The position numbers and the translations under genes are program-made. The notes below the pieces were generated by a model. That model did not search any database. It saw only the letters and a list, made by a program, of their open reading frames with translations, and had not been told where the DNA came from. Positions 1 to 8,854 of a stretch of 64,000 nt of DNA are shown here, piece after piece. Source of the DNA: JADJPO01 sp963828555 (GTDB lineage: Bacteria; Actinomycetota; Actinomycetes; Actinomycetales; Kineosporiaceae); contig CAWHEL010000004.1 in NCBI GenBank assembly GCA_963828555.1, positions 1,860,001-1,924,000 of the forward strand, written 5' to 3'. Each line of letters begins with the position of its first letter. The stretch's first letter is position 1.

Positions 1-1113
1 TCGAAGCCCGTCGCCTCCTCTGCCGCCTCGACTGCCGCCTCGTCCGCACCGCTGTGGAGCGAGCCGAGCGACGCAGGGCTGCCGGCGGCAACGGTCAGCC
101 AGTTGCAGGCGGCTCTGAAGGCCTACGTCACCGCACATTCACTGACCGGCCTGGCGGCCGCCGTGGTCACGTCGAAGGGCTCCTGGGCCGGGGCCACCGG
201 CGTCGACGGCCTGGGCACCGCGATCCAGCCCACCTCGGCCTTCGCCATCGCCAGCACCACGAAGACGTTCACGGCTGCCGAGATCCTGCTGCTGTCCAGC
301 CAGGGGAAGATCGACCTCGATGCCCCGGTGACGACGTACGTGAGCCTGCCGTTCGAGACGAACGGGGCGACCGTCCGCCAGTTGGCAACGATGAAGAGCG
401 GCTTCCCCGAAGCGCCCTGGCCGGCGATCATGGCCGAGGTCGCCAAGGATCCGAACCGGGAGTGGACCGCTGCAGAGGTCGTGGCGAAGGCGGCCGACCA
501 GCCGCGGCTCGGCACGCTCGGCGGCCCGGCGAAGTACAACGGGGTCAACTACTACGTGCTCGGCCTGGTGATCGAGAAGGTGACGGGCCGATCGCTGGCC
601 GCGGCGCTGCGTGAGGATCTGTTGGCCCCCGCGAAGCTCGACCGGATCTGGATGCAGCCCGGTGACAGGCCGCAACCACCGCTGGCCTTCCCCGTGGACG
701 ACGCGGTCAACAAGATCGTCGCGCCTGCGAGCGGCTTCCTGCCCTCGCCCGGGGCGGCCTCCACCGGCCAGGGAGGCGCCGGCATCGCTGCCGATGCCCC
801 GAGCCTGGCCCGTTGGGGCTACCTGCTCTACGGCGGTCACGTGATCGGCTCCGACCTGGTGACGGTGATGGAGACCGCGGATCCCAGCGGTGAGTTCCGC
901 TACGGCTTCGGCACCATGAACCTGGTCGACGGTGGAACGACGATCGTCGGTCACGCCGGCAACTTCATCCAGTACACGTCGATCATGCTGGTCTGGCCGG
1001 GCACGGCCACGTCGATCGCCGTCCTGGTGCCGCAGACGGGAGGCGCCGAGAACGACGCCCGGGGAGATCTCGCCTTCGAGCTGTACTCACTGCTGCAGTC
1101 AGCCGGCAGCTGA
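1..1113 (+). CDS. Serine hydrolase of the beta-lactamase/D-Ala-D-Ala carboxypeptidase family, 5' end missing
   Basis: The reading frame is open to the left edge of the window, so the start lies outside. The visible 370 residues begin with a Ser/Ala-rich linker, as expected after a signal peptide or lipobox, then a class C beta-lactamase-like fold. The SxxK nucleophile motif STTK is encoded at 253-264 and the third motif HAG at 952-960. The second motif, normally Y-x-N in a YSNTNY context, reads Y-N-G-V-N-Y at 535 onward, so the Asn is displaced. Likely an extracytoplasmic esterase or peptidase; substrate unknown. Its stop overlaps the 3' end of the convergent EEP gene by 15 bases. An internal TTG at 103 is not the true start because the frame continues upstream. 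Confidence 0.8.
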   Translation, partial: SKPVASSAASTAASSAPLWSEPSDAGLPAATVSQLQAALKAYVTAHSLTGLAAAVVTSKGSWAGATGVDGLGTAIQPTSAFAIASTTKTFTAAEILLLSSQGKIDLDAPVTTYVSLPFETNGATVRQLATMKSGFPEAPWPAIMAEVAKDPNREWTAAEVVAKAADQPRLGTLGGPAKYNGVNYYVLGLVIEKVTGRSLAAALREDLLAPAKLDRIWMQPGDRPQPPLAFPVDDAVNKIVAPASGFLPSPGAASTGQGGAGIAADAPSLARWGYLLYGGHVIGSDLVTVMETADPSGEFRYGFGTMNLVDGGTTIVGHAGNFIQYTSIMLVWPGTATSIAVLVPQTGGAENDARGDLAFELYSLLQSAGS

Positions 1114-1797
1114 TCGGCTCTCCCGGCGCGCCAGGACGGCGAGCACCGGCAGGTGATCGCTCGCCCGGTGCACCGCGGCGTGGTCCACACCGCCGTCGCC
1201 GTACTCGAGGACGTCCAGGTCGTCACCGACCAGAACCGCGTCGATCCGGCCACTCGGCCGGCGGGCGGGGAAGGTCGGTGCCGCCCCGGGTGAGGGATCC
1301 CGGGCCAGATCGGTGAACACCTGCCAGGACGGCGACCCGGCCGGCTCGTTGAAATCGCCTGCCACGACAGCTCTCCCGGCGCCGGGCAGCAGGCCGTCCA
1401 TGGCCGCGCGGACCGACCGGGCATGGTCGAGACGCTGCTCGGGCGTGAGCGGCAGGTGCACACAGGCCAGCGCCAGCGTCGTCCCGGACATCGACACCTC
1501 GGCCAGCACCGCCCCGCGCGTGCGGGCATACCAGCGGGGCACCGGCAGCCGCACCGCCCGGGCGGCCCGCACGTCCACGCCCGGGGCGACCAGCAGCGCC
1601 GTCCCGCCGCTGCCCCGGCCGCCGGTGACGTGGTTCAGCCCGCAGCCGCGGGCCAGGGCGGCGATCCGCATCCGGGAGCCGGGCCGACGCGGCGCCTCCT
1701 GCAGGCAGAGCACGTCGGGGGCCAGATCACGCAGCACCGCAGACACCGCGAGCGGGTCCCCGGAGAGATCACGGATGTTCCAGGAGACCAGCCGCAT
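1099..1797 (-). CDS. Endonuclease/exonuclease/phosphatase (EEP) family hydrolase
   Basis: A 232-residue cytoplasmic protein of the Mg-dependent EEP superfamily (DNase I/inositol phosphatase fold). Family motifs are in order: WNIRDL at the N-terminus, LQE (metal-binding Glu), GDFN and SDHLPV at the C-terminus. The start is the ATG at 1797 (MRLVSWN), because the longer frame runs back through the upstream ROK gene. The start is 13 bases after that gene's stop, so this is the last gene of the minus-strand operon that begins at 5610. Substrate cannot be deduced; these proteins may act on nucleic acid, sphingolipid or inositol phosphate. Confidence 0.85.
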   Translation of the reverse strand: MRLVSWNIRDLSGDPLAVSAVLRDLAPDVLCLQEAPRRPGSRMRIAALARGCGLNHVTGGRGSGGTALLVAPGVDVRAARAVRLPVPRWYARTRGAVLAEVSMSGTTLALACVHLPLTPEQRLDHARSVRAAMDGLLPGAGRAVVAGDFNEPAGSPSWQVFTDLARDPSPGAAPTFPARRPSGRIDAVLVGDDLDVLEYGDGGVDHAAVHRASDHLPVLAVLARRESRSAAG

Positions 1798-1810
1798 GTG
1801 CAGGGGCCGA

Positions 1811-2770
1811 TCAGCCGACGCGGGCCAGGTCGGCGGCACCGACCAGACCTGCCTCGGGCCCCAGTGCGGCCTTGATGATCCGCGGTTCGGGCCGGAAGCC
1901 ACGACCGGTGAGGACCCTGCGGAAGGAGTCCCGCGCGGGCCGCAGCAGTAGTTCACCGGCGTCGGAGACCCCGCCACCGATCACGAACATGCCGGGGTCC
2001 AGGGCCGCGGCCAGGTTGGCCAGGCCGATCCCGAGCCAGCGGCCGACCTCCTCGAACAGCTCGATCGCCAGCGGGTCGCCGTCCCGCGCCGCCTCGGTGA
2101 TCACCGGACCGACCAGGGCGTCGACGTCTCCCCCGACCCGCTGCAGCAGCGGCACCGTCACCGGGGAGGAGGCGCGGGCCAGCTCGCGGGCCTCGCGGCC
2201 GAGCACGTTGCCGGAGGCGTACTGCTCCAGGCAGCCACGGTTGCCGCACTCGCAGCGCTGCCCGTCCGGCACCACGATCATGTGCCCGAACTCGCCGGCC
2301 ATCCCGTGCTTGCCGCGCTGCACCTGCCCGTCGATGACGATCCCGCCGCCGATGCCGGTGCCCAGCGTCACGCAGACCAGCCGGGTCTCGCCCCGGCCGG
2401 CGCCGAACCGCCACTCGGCCCAGGCCGCGGCGTTCGCGTCGTTCTCGACCACCACGGGCAGCTCCACCGCTGCCGCGACCGCATCGCGCAGCGGCTCGTT
2501 GCGCCAGGCCAGGTGAGGGGCGAAGAGCACCCGCGAGCGTTCGGCGTCCACGAAGCCCGCGGCGCCGATGCCGACCGCCCCGATCGGGTGGCTCGCCCGC
2601 AGCTCCGTGACCACCTCGACGATGGTGTCCTCGACCGCCTGCGGGTCACGTGACGGGGTGAGCCGGCGCGCCCGCGCCAGCACCTTGCCCTGCGAGTCGA
2701 CCACGCCGGCCGCCACCTTGGTGCCGCCGATGTCGACGCCGACCGTCAGGACGTCCCGCAGCGGGCTCAC
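1811..2770 (-). CDS. ROK family sugar kinase (glucokinase-like), copy 1
   Basis: A 319-residue ROK protein, the usual length of actinobacterial ATP-glucokinases such as Streptomyces GlkA. Visible are the N-terminal phosphate-binding loop (VDIGGTKVAAG), the sugar-binding END motif in ENDANAAAWAE, and the ROK zinc signature CECGNRGCLEQ. No DNA-binding N-terminus is present, so it is a kinase rather than a NagC/XylR-type repressor. The GTG start at 2770 overlaps the TGA of the second ROK gene in a GTGA arrangement, indicating translational coupling. Glucose is the most probable substrate, but ManNAc, fructose or polyphosphate-linked activity cannot be excluded. Confidence 0.88.
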   Translation of the reverse strand: MSPLRDVLTVGVDIGGTKVAAGVVDSQGKVLARARRLTPSRDPQAVEDTIVEVVTELRASHPIGAVGIGAAGFVDAERSRVLFAPHLAWRNEPLRDAVAAAVELPVVVENDANAAAWAEWRFGAGRGETRLVCVTLGTGIGGGIVIDGQVQRGKHGMAGEFGHMIVVPDGQRCECGNRGCLEQYASGNVLGREARELARASSPVTVPLLQRVGGDVDALVGPVITEAARDGDPLAIELFEEVGRWLGIGLANLAAALDPGMFVIGGGVSDAGELLLRPARDSFRRVLTGRGFRPEPRIIKAALGPEAGLVGAADLARVG

Positions 2771-3711
2771 GGGTGCCGCGCCAGGTCTGCGGCACCGACC
2801 AGGCCTGCGCCATTGCCCAGCTCGGCCGCCACGATCGCCAGATGCGGCCGGTAGGCCGCAGCCGAGAGCGTGGCCTCGTAGGCCTCGCGGGCCGGGCCGA
2901 GCAACAGGTCACCGGCCTCGCTCACACCGCCTCCGATCACCACCACCGCAGGGTCGAGCACACTGGCCAGATCGGCGATGCCCTCCCCCAGCCACCGACC
3001 CAGAACAGCCAGCAGACCCTGGGCCGCGGGATCGCCCTCCGCAGCAGCCCGGGTCACCATCCGCCCCCCGATCGCCTCGGCGTCTCCGTGGGCGAGTTCG
3101 AGCAACCGCGCAGCCGCGCCGGGATCGGTCCTGGCCAGCGCCCTCGCCTCACGGACCAGGGCCCGGCCCGAGGAGTACTGCTCCCAGCAGCCGTGGTTGC
3201 CGCATCCGCAGAGCAGCCCGCCCGGCACCATCCGGGTGTGGCCGAGTTCCGCGGCCGCGCCGAAGGCACCGCGGAACAACCGCCCGCCGAGCACGATCCC
3301 GCCGCCCAGCCCGGTGCCGACGGTGATCATCACCACGTCGTCCGCCCCGCGGCCGCCGCCGAACCGGTGCTCTCCCCAGGCGGCCGCGTTCGCGTCGTTC
3401 TCCACCACCACCGGCAGCCCCGTGCAGGCGCCGACCACCTGCCGCAGCGGCCGGTCGGCCATCGGCAGGTTCGGCGCGAAGCGCAGCACCGACCGTGACT
3501 GATCCACGAACCCGGCCACGGCCAGGCCGACTGCCGACACCTCGTGCCTGGCAGCGAGCTGGGCCACGGCGTCACAGATCCCGGCCTCGACGGCCGCGGC
3601 GGTGGAGGCGGGAGTCTGCACGCGCACCTGGTCGAGGACCTGGCCCGCGCGGTCGACCACCCCTGCCGCGATCTTGGTGCCGCCGACATCGACACCGATC
3701 GTCAGTTCCAC
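2767..3711 (-). CDS. ROK family sugar kinase (glucokinase-like), copy 2
   Basis: A 314-residue paralogue of the adjacent ROK gene, with the same order of motifs: VDVGGTKIAAG near the N-terminus, ENDANAAAWGE in the middle and the zinc signature CGCGNHGCWEQ. The two proteins align over their whole length, so this is a tandem duplication that has diverged. The start is GTG at 3711, ten bases after the preceding stop, with a GAGGA ribosome site about seven bases upstream; an apparent extension to 3978 would overlap the upstream gene and lacks ROK similarity. It presumably phosphorylates a hexose using ATP. Keeping both copies may mean different sugar preferences or regulation. Confidence 0.88.
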   Translation of the reverse strand: MELTIGVDVGGTKIAAGVVDRAGQVLDQVRVQTPASTAAAVEAGICDAVAQLAARHEVSAVGLAVAGFVDQSRSVLRFAPNLPMADRPLRQVVGACTGLPVVVENDANAAAWGEHRFGGGRGADDVVMITVGTGLGGGIVLGGRLFRGAFGAAAELGHTRMVPGGLLCGCGNHGCWEQYSSGRALVREARALARTDPGAAARLLELAHGDAEAIGGRMVTRAAAEGDPAAQGLLAVLGRWLGEGIADLASVLDPAVVVIGGGVSEAGDLLLGPAREAYEATLSAAAYRPHLAIVAAELGNGAGLVGAADLARHP

Positions 3712-3721
3712 GTCCGTCCTC

Positions 3722-4048
3722 TCACGCGATCTCGATCCGCTCCGCCGTCTGCTCCGGCTCGCCACGGCGCTCCGGTTCGGCCGGAGGCGCCGCCTGCGCC
3801 GCCGGCTGGGTGAGCAACTCTCTCGCCGCCAGGGCCAGCTCGGACATCGCCGTGGCCAGATGTTCGACCACCTCGGGCCGCACCTGGCGCACCACCTCGA
3901 GCAGCTGGCAGACCGGACAGGCCCGGCAGGCAGGGCCGGTGTGCTCGGCCGCGACCTGGGTGGCCTCGAGGGATTCACGCAGCGACTGGACCAGCTTGGC
4001 CGCCTCTTCGGCGAGCGCCTCGGCCGACTCGCGGGGGGTCTGGGCCAT
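3722..4048 (-). CDS. DUF5304-like small protein with a CxxCxxC motif
   Basis: A 108-residue acidic, largely helical protein. A cysteine cluster CRACPVC lies near residue 45, followed by an amphipathic helical stretch and a Pro/Glu tail ending in ERIEIA. It resembles the DUF5304-type proteins that sit beside ArsA-like ATPase genes in Streptomyces. The ATG at 4048 overlaps the ArsA stop as ATGA; a start four codons earlier at 4060 is possible but lies inside the ArsA gene. The cysteines could bind Zn or an Fe-S cluster, but this is not shown. Function unknown; conserved position suggests a partner of the ArsA-like ATPase. Confidence 0.7.
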   Translation of the reverse strand: MAQTPRESAEALAEEAAKLVQSLRESLEATQVAAEHTGPACRACPVCQLLEVVRQVRPEVVEHLATAMSELALAARELLTQPAAQAAPPAEPERRGEPEQTAERIEIA

Positions 4049-5163
4049 CAGGACCGCCACACGGCGGGGTCGGGCTCGAACCGGACCCGCAGCACGGCGC
4101 CGTCCAGCCGGGCGCCGATCACCCGGCAGCGGCGCAGCCCGCTGCGCAGGGTGAGCACCCGCCGGTCCCGGCCCAGCCGGATCACCAGGTCGTCGCCGAG
4201 CCGATGCAGGTCCAACTCCTCCCGCCGGGCCAGCGGCAGGCTCAGCGCCAGCTCGAACTCCTCACCCTGGCGGCTGATCGCCGGAGCACCGCCCACGGCC
4301 GAGGGCCCGACCGGGTCGAGCAGCCCGGCCGGGTCCTGCAGGAGCGCCCCGAGTTCCTCCAGCGCCGGCAGCGCCTCGGCCCCGGCCGGCTCAGTGTCCA
4401 GGTGCGGCAGGGTCACCACCGGCACCACACCGGCCAGCTCCGTCAGCTCCGCCAGCTCGGAGGGCTCGGAGGGGTCGGCGCCGGCCGGGCGGACGCCGTT
4501 GACCAGCACGGCGTCGACCACCATGCCGTACAGCGCCAGCCGGGATACGGCGCGCCGTGCGTGCGCGAGCCCGACCGCGCCGGGCGCGGCGACCAGGCGG
4601 ACCGAGGTGGACGGCGCCGACAGCAGCTCGCGGACCCCGGCCAACTCGGCAGCGAGCCGGTCGGCCCCGGCCACCAGCGGGTCGGCGGGCAGGCTCATGG
4701 CGCGCTGCACCCGGCGCCCGACCCCGAGCATCCGCTCCAGGTAGTGGTCCAGGGCCTCGGGCAGGGCCAGCAGGCGCAGCGCGGTGCGCGTGGGGCCCAG
4801 GTCGCAGATCACCAGGTCCCACGGCCCCTGCACCACGGCATCGCGCACGGCCAGCAGCGCCGAGACCTCCTCGGCCCCGGGCAGCACGCCGATGAGGTCG
4901 GCGGGCACCGGGTCGACGCCGGCCTGGTCCAACACCGCGCGCAACGCGCCCAGGGCCGCCTCCGCCGCGAACGCGGGTGTGCTCTGGACGGTCAGCGCGC
5001 TCTCCGCCGCCGCGTCCTCAGTCAGCACCTCGGCCAGGGCGCCGTCGTCGTCCACGCCCAGCAGCAGCGTCTTGATCCCGCACCGGGCAGCGTGAACCGC
5101 GCCGGCCGCGGCCAGCGTGGTGGTCCCGGCACCCCCCTTGCCGGTGAACAGGAGCAGGCGCAA
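4048..5163 (-). CDS. ArsA-like (GET3/ArsA family) P-loop ATPase
   Basis: A 371-residue soluble ATPase. The deviant Walker A is GKGGAGTTT at residues 8-16, with Walker B-like VICDLGPT in the middle. The last 80 residues form an all-beta region resembling the HSP20-like domain found at the C-terminus of actinobacterial ArsA-like proteins. It corresponds by position to Rv2184c of M. tuberculosis, next to the SRPBCC gene Rv2185c. ArsA relatives drive arsenite export or tail-anchored protein delivery; no arsenite channel or cysteine metal site is evident here, so a chaperone-like role with its neighbours is more likely. It begins three bases after the upstream SRPBCC stop. Confidence 0.85.
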   Translation of the reverse strand: MRLLLFTGKGGAGTTTLAAAGAVHAARCGIKTLLLGVDDDGALAEVLTEDAAAESALTVQSTPAFAAEAALGALRAVLDQAGVDPVPADLIGVLPGAEEVSALLAVRDAVVQGPWDLVICDLGPTRTALRLLALPEALDHYLERMLGVGRRVQRAMSLPADPLVAGADRLAAELAGVRELLSAPSTSVRLVAAPGAVGLAHARRAVSRLALYGMVVDAVLVNGVRPAGADPSEPSELAELTELAGVVPVVTLPHLDTEPAGAEALPALEELGALLQDPAGLLDPVGPSAVGGAPAISRQGEEFELALSLPLARREELDLHRLGDDLVIRLGRDRRVLTLRSGLRRCRVIGARLDGAVLRVRFEPDPAVWRS

Positions 5164-5166
5164 CGG

Positions 5167-5610
5167 CTATCCCTCGACCCGTTTCTTGAGCTCGGTCAGG
5201 GCCGTGTCGATGATCGTCTTCTCGGCCTTGCGACGGAGCATGCCCAGCATGGGCATCCGGACCTCGACGGCGAGCTGATAGGTAACCTCGGTGCCGCCCT
5301 TGGTGGCGCGCAGCCGATAGGCACCGTCCATGGCCTTGAGGATGGTCGCCTCGACCAGGGTCCAGGTGACGGCACCGGTGCCGTCCTCCGCGACGTCCCA
5401 GTCGTAGGCCAGCGTGTAGGTGTCCTTGAGCGCCCCGGCGTCGAGGGTGAACCGGACCTGGTCGGCCCACCCGCCGTCGTCCTCGGTGAGCACATCGGCG
5501 CTGCGCACGGCTCCGGTCCACTCCGGGTAGGCCTCGAAGTCGGCGATCACATCGAGCACCTGCGCCGGCTGGGCCGCGACGACGATGCTCGATTCGGTGC
5601 GGTCGGCCAT
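5167..5610 (-). CDS. SRPBCC (START/polyketide cyclase-like) family protein, Rv2185c orthologue
   Basis: A 147-residue helix-grip protein with a hydrophobic ligand cavity typical of SRPBCC/START domains. It resembles Rv2185c (TB16.3) closely at both ends: MADRTESS at the N-terminus, an ADFEAYPEW segment near residue 25 and ELKKRVEG at the C-terminus. The start chosen is ATG 5610, because the AGAGAGG ribosome site lies seven bases upstream of it; the in-frame ATG at 5616 would sit only one base from that site. It is the first gene of the operon reading leftward to 1099. A lipid or isoprenoid ligand is plausible but not visible from sequence. Confidence 0.88.
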   Translation of the reverse strand: MADRTESSIVVAAQPAQVLDVIADFEAYPEWTGAVRSADVLTEDDGGWADQVRFTLDAGALKDTYTLAYDWDVAEDGTGAVTWTLVEATILKAMDGAYRLRATKGGTEVTYQLAVEVRMPMLGMLRRKAEKTIIDTALTELKKRVEG

Positions 5611-5699
5611 GGGCATGCCTCTCTGACGCGCTGCCGGCCCGGGCACAGACCCGGCTGTGCGCAGGCTACCCGGACGCTGCCGCACGTGCGTGGTCCGGC

Positions 5700-6395
5700 A
5701 TGATCCTGGTCATGGGTGTGCCCGAGGACACGAACGACCTGAGCCGCTGGACGGCGCGGCCCCGCCCCGGGCGGATCCCGCTCACCGGCCGCTGGTGCCG
5801 GCTGGAGCCGATCGGCCCACAGCACGTGACCGACCTGTTCGCGACGTCGACGTCCGGCTCGCCCCAGGAGGTGGCCGCCCGGTTCCGGTACCTGAGGGAG
5901 GAAGCCCCGGGTTCGCCGTCCGCACTCGCGGACTGGGTGGAGGAGGTGTCGGCGATCGAGGACCCGCTGTTCTTCGCGGTGCTGGATGCCGCATCCGGGC
6001 GGTGCGCGGGGCGACAGGCACTGATGCGCACCGACCCCGCCCACGGGGTGACCGAGATCGGGTCGATCCTGTGGGGTCCGCCGATCTCCCGCACCCGGGT
6101 CGCCACCGAGGCGCTGTACCTGTTCGCGGAGTACGTCTTCGACGTGCTCGGCTACCGGCGGCTGGAGTGGAAGTGCGACGCCCGCAACACGCCGTCACGG
6201 CGGGCCGCGCAGCGCTTCGGCTTCGCCTACGAGGGCCTGTTCCGCCGCCACATGGTGATCAAGGGCGACAGCCGGGACACGGCGTGGTTCGCCATCGTGG
6301 ACGAGGACTGGCCGGGGCTGCGGGCGCGCTACCAGGCCTGGCTCGCCCCGGAGAACTTCGACCCGCACGGCGGGCAACGCACTCGACTGGCCTGA
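5700..6395 (+). CDS. GNAT family N-acetyltransferase (RimJ/RimL-like)
   Basis: A 231-residue protein with the GNAT fold of the RimJ/RimL group. An N-terminal segment has GRWCRLEPI, the acceptor region is IEDPLFFAVLD, and the acetyl-CoA-binding part is GSILWGPPISRTRVATEAL. The C-terminal signature RRLEWKCDARNTPSRRAAQRFGF is typical of proteins annotated as 'GNAT family, N-acetyltransferase' that acetylate protein or small-molecule amines. ATG 5700 and ATG 5712 are both possible starts. It is transcribed divergently from the SRPBCC gene, sharing about 90 bases of upstream region, and converges on the zinc-ribbon gene with three bases between their stops. Confidence 0.85.
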   Translation: MILVMGVPEDTNDLSRWTARPRPGRIPLTGRWCRLEPIGPQHVTDLFATSTSGSPQEVAARFRYLREEAPGSPSALADWVEEVSAIEDPLFFAVLDAASGRCAGRQALMRTDPAHGVTEIGSILWGPPISRTRVATEALYLFAEYVFDVLGYRRLEWKCDARNTPSRRAAQRFGFAYEGLFRRHMVIKGDSRDTAWFAIVDEDWPGLRARYQAWLAPENFDPHGGQRTRLA

Positions 6396-6398
6396 CGC

Positions 6399-6764
6399 TC
6401 AGAGCAGGTGGCCCGCGATCCACATCAGCAGCAGCAGGACCAGGCCGCCGGCCACCACTCCCCCGGCCGCCAGCACTGCCTGCCGGCCGATCGCCCTGGC
6501 ACCGTTCGGCCCGCGCAGTGAACCCGGCAGCGAGCTGCCGGACTCCGTTGCCGCCAACCGGCTCACCAAGTCCTCGACCACCTCCTCCGGCAGGTGACCA
6601 CCGGTCAGCCCAGGGACCGCATGCGCAAGAACAGCGGGAAGATCGGGAGCCGCGGGAACCGAGGCGGGAGCCGGGCTCGGCTCCCGGAGCGAGTCGTGGC
6701 ACAACGCGCACCAATCGGCGTCCGGGGCGTTCCGGGCACCGCAGGAGGGACAGCGAGCACTCAC
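6399..6764 (-). CDS. Zinc-ribbon protein with a C-terminal membrane anchor
   Basis: A 121-residue protein with an N-terminal zinc ribbon of two CxxC pairs (CPSC at residues 5-8 and CALC near 19-22). A Pro/Ala-rich spacer, a polar region and one C-terminal transmembrane helix (GGVVAGGLVLLLLMWIAG) ending two or three residues before the stop follow. It would be tail-anchored with the zinc ribbon in the cytoplasm. The start is GTG 6764. No function can be given; such zinc_ribbon_2 membrane proteins are common singletons in actinobacteria. It lies divergently from the acyl-CoA synthetase, with 114 bases between the starts. Confidence 0.75.
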   Translation of the reverse strand: MSARCPSCGARNAPDADWCALCHDSLREPSPAPASVPAAPDLPAVLAHAVPGLTGGHLPEEVVEDLVSRLAATESGSSLPGSLRGPNGARAIGRQAVLAAGGVVAGGLVLLLLMWIAGHLL

Positions 6765-6878
6765 AGCCCTCGATCGGCTCCTGCGGCGCTCTCCTTGAGA
6801 CCGACGGCCTGGATCGGCGGTCCGGGTTCCTGGTTAGGTGCAGGTATCCGTGGCCACAGCCCACCCGAGGAGCCGCGC

Positions 6879-8666
6879 GTGCGCGAGATCAGCGTCCCGG
6901 CCGTCGTCGATCCGGATCCGTCCGGCAACCTGACCGATCTGGTCCTGGCCAACGTCGATCGCGCCCCGGACGCTGTCGCGTTCAGCAGCCGGGCCGCGCA
7001 GCACTGGATCGACGTGACCAATGCCGAGTTCGCGAGTCAGGTGATCGCACTGGCCAAGGGGCTTGTCGCCTCCGGCGTGGGTCAGGGCGACCGGGTCGCC
7101 CTGATGTCGAAGACGCGGTACGAGTGGACCCTGGCCGACTTCGCGATCTGGTTCGCCGGCGGCGTCACCGTTCCGGTCTACGAGACCTCCTCAGCCGAAC
7201 AGGTCGCCTGGATCCTGCGGGACTCGGCCGCCGTCGCCGCCGTGGTCGAGACCGTGGCGCACACGGTCACCGTCGGCCAGGTGCGCGAACGGCTACCCGA
7301 CCTGCGGCACGTGTGGTGCCTGGACGACGGGGCCGTCGCCGAGCTGGGGACCGACGGCGCCGCCGTGGCCGACGCCGAGCTGGAGGCCCGCCGGTCCCGG
7401 CTGGACGGCGCCAGCCTGGCCACGATCATCTACACCTCGGGCACCACCGGCCGGCCGAAAGGGTGCGAGCTGACCCACGCGAACTTCCTGGAGCTTGCCC
7501 GCAACACGCGTGAGCACCTGGCCGAGGTGGTGCTGGCTGAGGGAGCCAGCACTCTGCTGTTCCTGCCCCTGGCGCACGTGTTCGCCCGATTGATCCAGGT
7601 CCTCGCGGTCGCCTCGGGGGTGCGGATCGGGCACACCAGCGACATGAAGAACCTGGTGACCGAGCTCGGCGAGTTCCGGCCCACGTTCGTGCTCGCCGTC
7701 CCCCGCGTTTTCGAGAAGATCGTCAATTCGGCAGAGGCCAAGGCCGAGGCGGCCGGCAAGGGCCGGGTCTTCCTCGCCGCGGCGGACGCCGCCGTCGACT
7801 GGAGCCGCGCCCTGGACGCCGGGCGGATCGGGCTGCCGCTGCGGCTGCGGCACGCCATGTTCGAGCGGCTCGTCTACCAGCGGATCCGGCACAGCCTGGG
7901 CGGCCAGGTCGCCTACGCCGTGTCCGGCGGAGCGCCGCTCGGGGAGCGCCTGGGCCATTTCTTCCGTGGGATCGGGGTTCCGGTCCTGGAGGGGTGGGGG
8001 CTGACCGAGACCACCGCACCGGCCACCGTGAACACCCCGGAGGAGCTCCGGGTCGGGTCGGTCGGTCGTCCGTTGCCCGGGGTCTGCGTGCGGGTGGCCG
8101 AGGACGGGGAACTGCTCGTGCACGGAATCAATGTGATGCACGGTTACCACCGCAATCCCGTGGCGACCGACGCCGTCCTGGTGGACGGCTGGCTGCACAC
8201 CGGGGACCTGGGTCACATCGACGTGGACGGGTACGTGCAGATCACCGGGCGGAAGAAGGAGATCATCGTCACGGCAGCGGGCAAGAACGTGGCTCCGACC
8301 GTGCTGGAGGACCGGCTGCGCGCCCATCCCCTGGTCTCGCAGTGCATGGTTGTCGGCGACCAGCGCCCGTTCGTGGCCGCACTGGTCACCCTCGACGCCG
8401 AGATGCTTCCGGCCTGGCTAGCCCACCACGGGAAGCCGGACCTGGACGTCCCTGCCGCGGCGCGGGACCCGCTGGTCACGGCGGAGGTGCAGCGCGCCGT
8501 CGATCATGCCAACGACATCGTCAGCGCAGCCGAGTCGATCCGCCGGTTCAGCATCCTCGATGTCGATTTCACCGAGTCCGCCGGTCAGCTGACCCCCAAG
8601 CTGAGCCTGCGCCGCGACGTGCTGGCCAAGGAGTTCGCCGGCCCGATCGAGGACCTGTATGCCTAG
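6879..8666 (+). CDS. fadD15: Long-chain fatty-acid--CoA ligase (FadD15-like)
   Basis: A 595-residue AMP-forming acyl-CoA synthetase that activates long-chain fatty acids through an acyl-adenylate. Motifs are in order: the ATP/AMP P-loop YTSGTTGRPKG, the A5 motif GWGLTETTAP, the A7/A8 motifs TGDLGHIDVDGYVQITGRKKEII, and the catalytic Lys region AGKNVAPTVLE. The N-terminus VREISVPA matches M. tuberculosis FadD15 (Rv2187), which is also near 600 residues and in the same gene neighbourhood. The GTG start at 6879 has a GAGGAG ribosome site six bases upstream; the frame remains open upstream but that part overlaps the divergent zinc-ribbon gene. Confidence 0.92.
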   Translation: MREISVPAVVDPDPSGNLTDLVLANVDRAPDAVAFSSRAAQHWIDVTNAEFASQVIALAKGLVASGVGQGDRVALMSKTRYEWTLADFAIWFAGGVTVPVYETSSAEQVAWILRDSAAVAAVVETVAHTVTVGQVRERLPDLRHVWCLDDGAVAELGTDGAAVADAELEARRSRLDGASLATIIYTSGTTGRPKGCELTHANFLELARNTREHLAEVVLAEGASTLLFLPLAHVFARLIQVLAVASGVRIGHTSDMKNLVTELGEFRPTFVLAVPRVFEKIVNSAEAKAEAAGKGRVFLAAADAAVDWSRALDAGRIGLPLRLRHAMFERLVYQRIRHSLGGQVAYAVSGGAPLGERLGHFFRGIGVPVLEGWGLTETTAPATVNTPEELRVGSVGRPLPGVCVRVAEDGELLVHGINVMHGYHRNPVATDAVLVDGWLHTGDLGHIDVDGYVQITGRKKEIIVTAAGKNVAPTVLEDRLRAHPLVSQCMVVGDQRPFVAALVTLDAEMLPAWLAHHGKPDLDVPAAARDPLVTAEVQRAVDHANDIVSAAESIRRFSILDVDFTESAGQLTPKLSLRRDVLAKEFAGPIEDLYA

Positions 8667-8854
8667 GCGTCGGCCCAGGGACAGCGGGACCCCGGGGCGG
8701 CATCAGTGCAATGATTCGGTCCGAGACGTTCGGCATTCCACCCGGCGGGGTGTTGCGCGTCCGCCGCCCAGGAGTCGAGGATCGGGCGTAGTCAGCGGGG
8801 GCCGAGGAGATGGCCGTGACCGCGCAGCGCGTCTCCGGGAAGGGGTAGTGACCC

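Noticed and set aside
1798..1977. Longer N-terminus of the EEP hydrolase
   Set aside because: It overlaps the ROK gene and the family begins at MRLVSWN.
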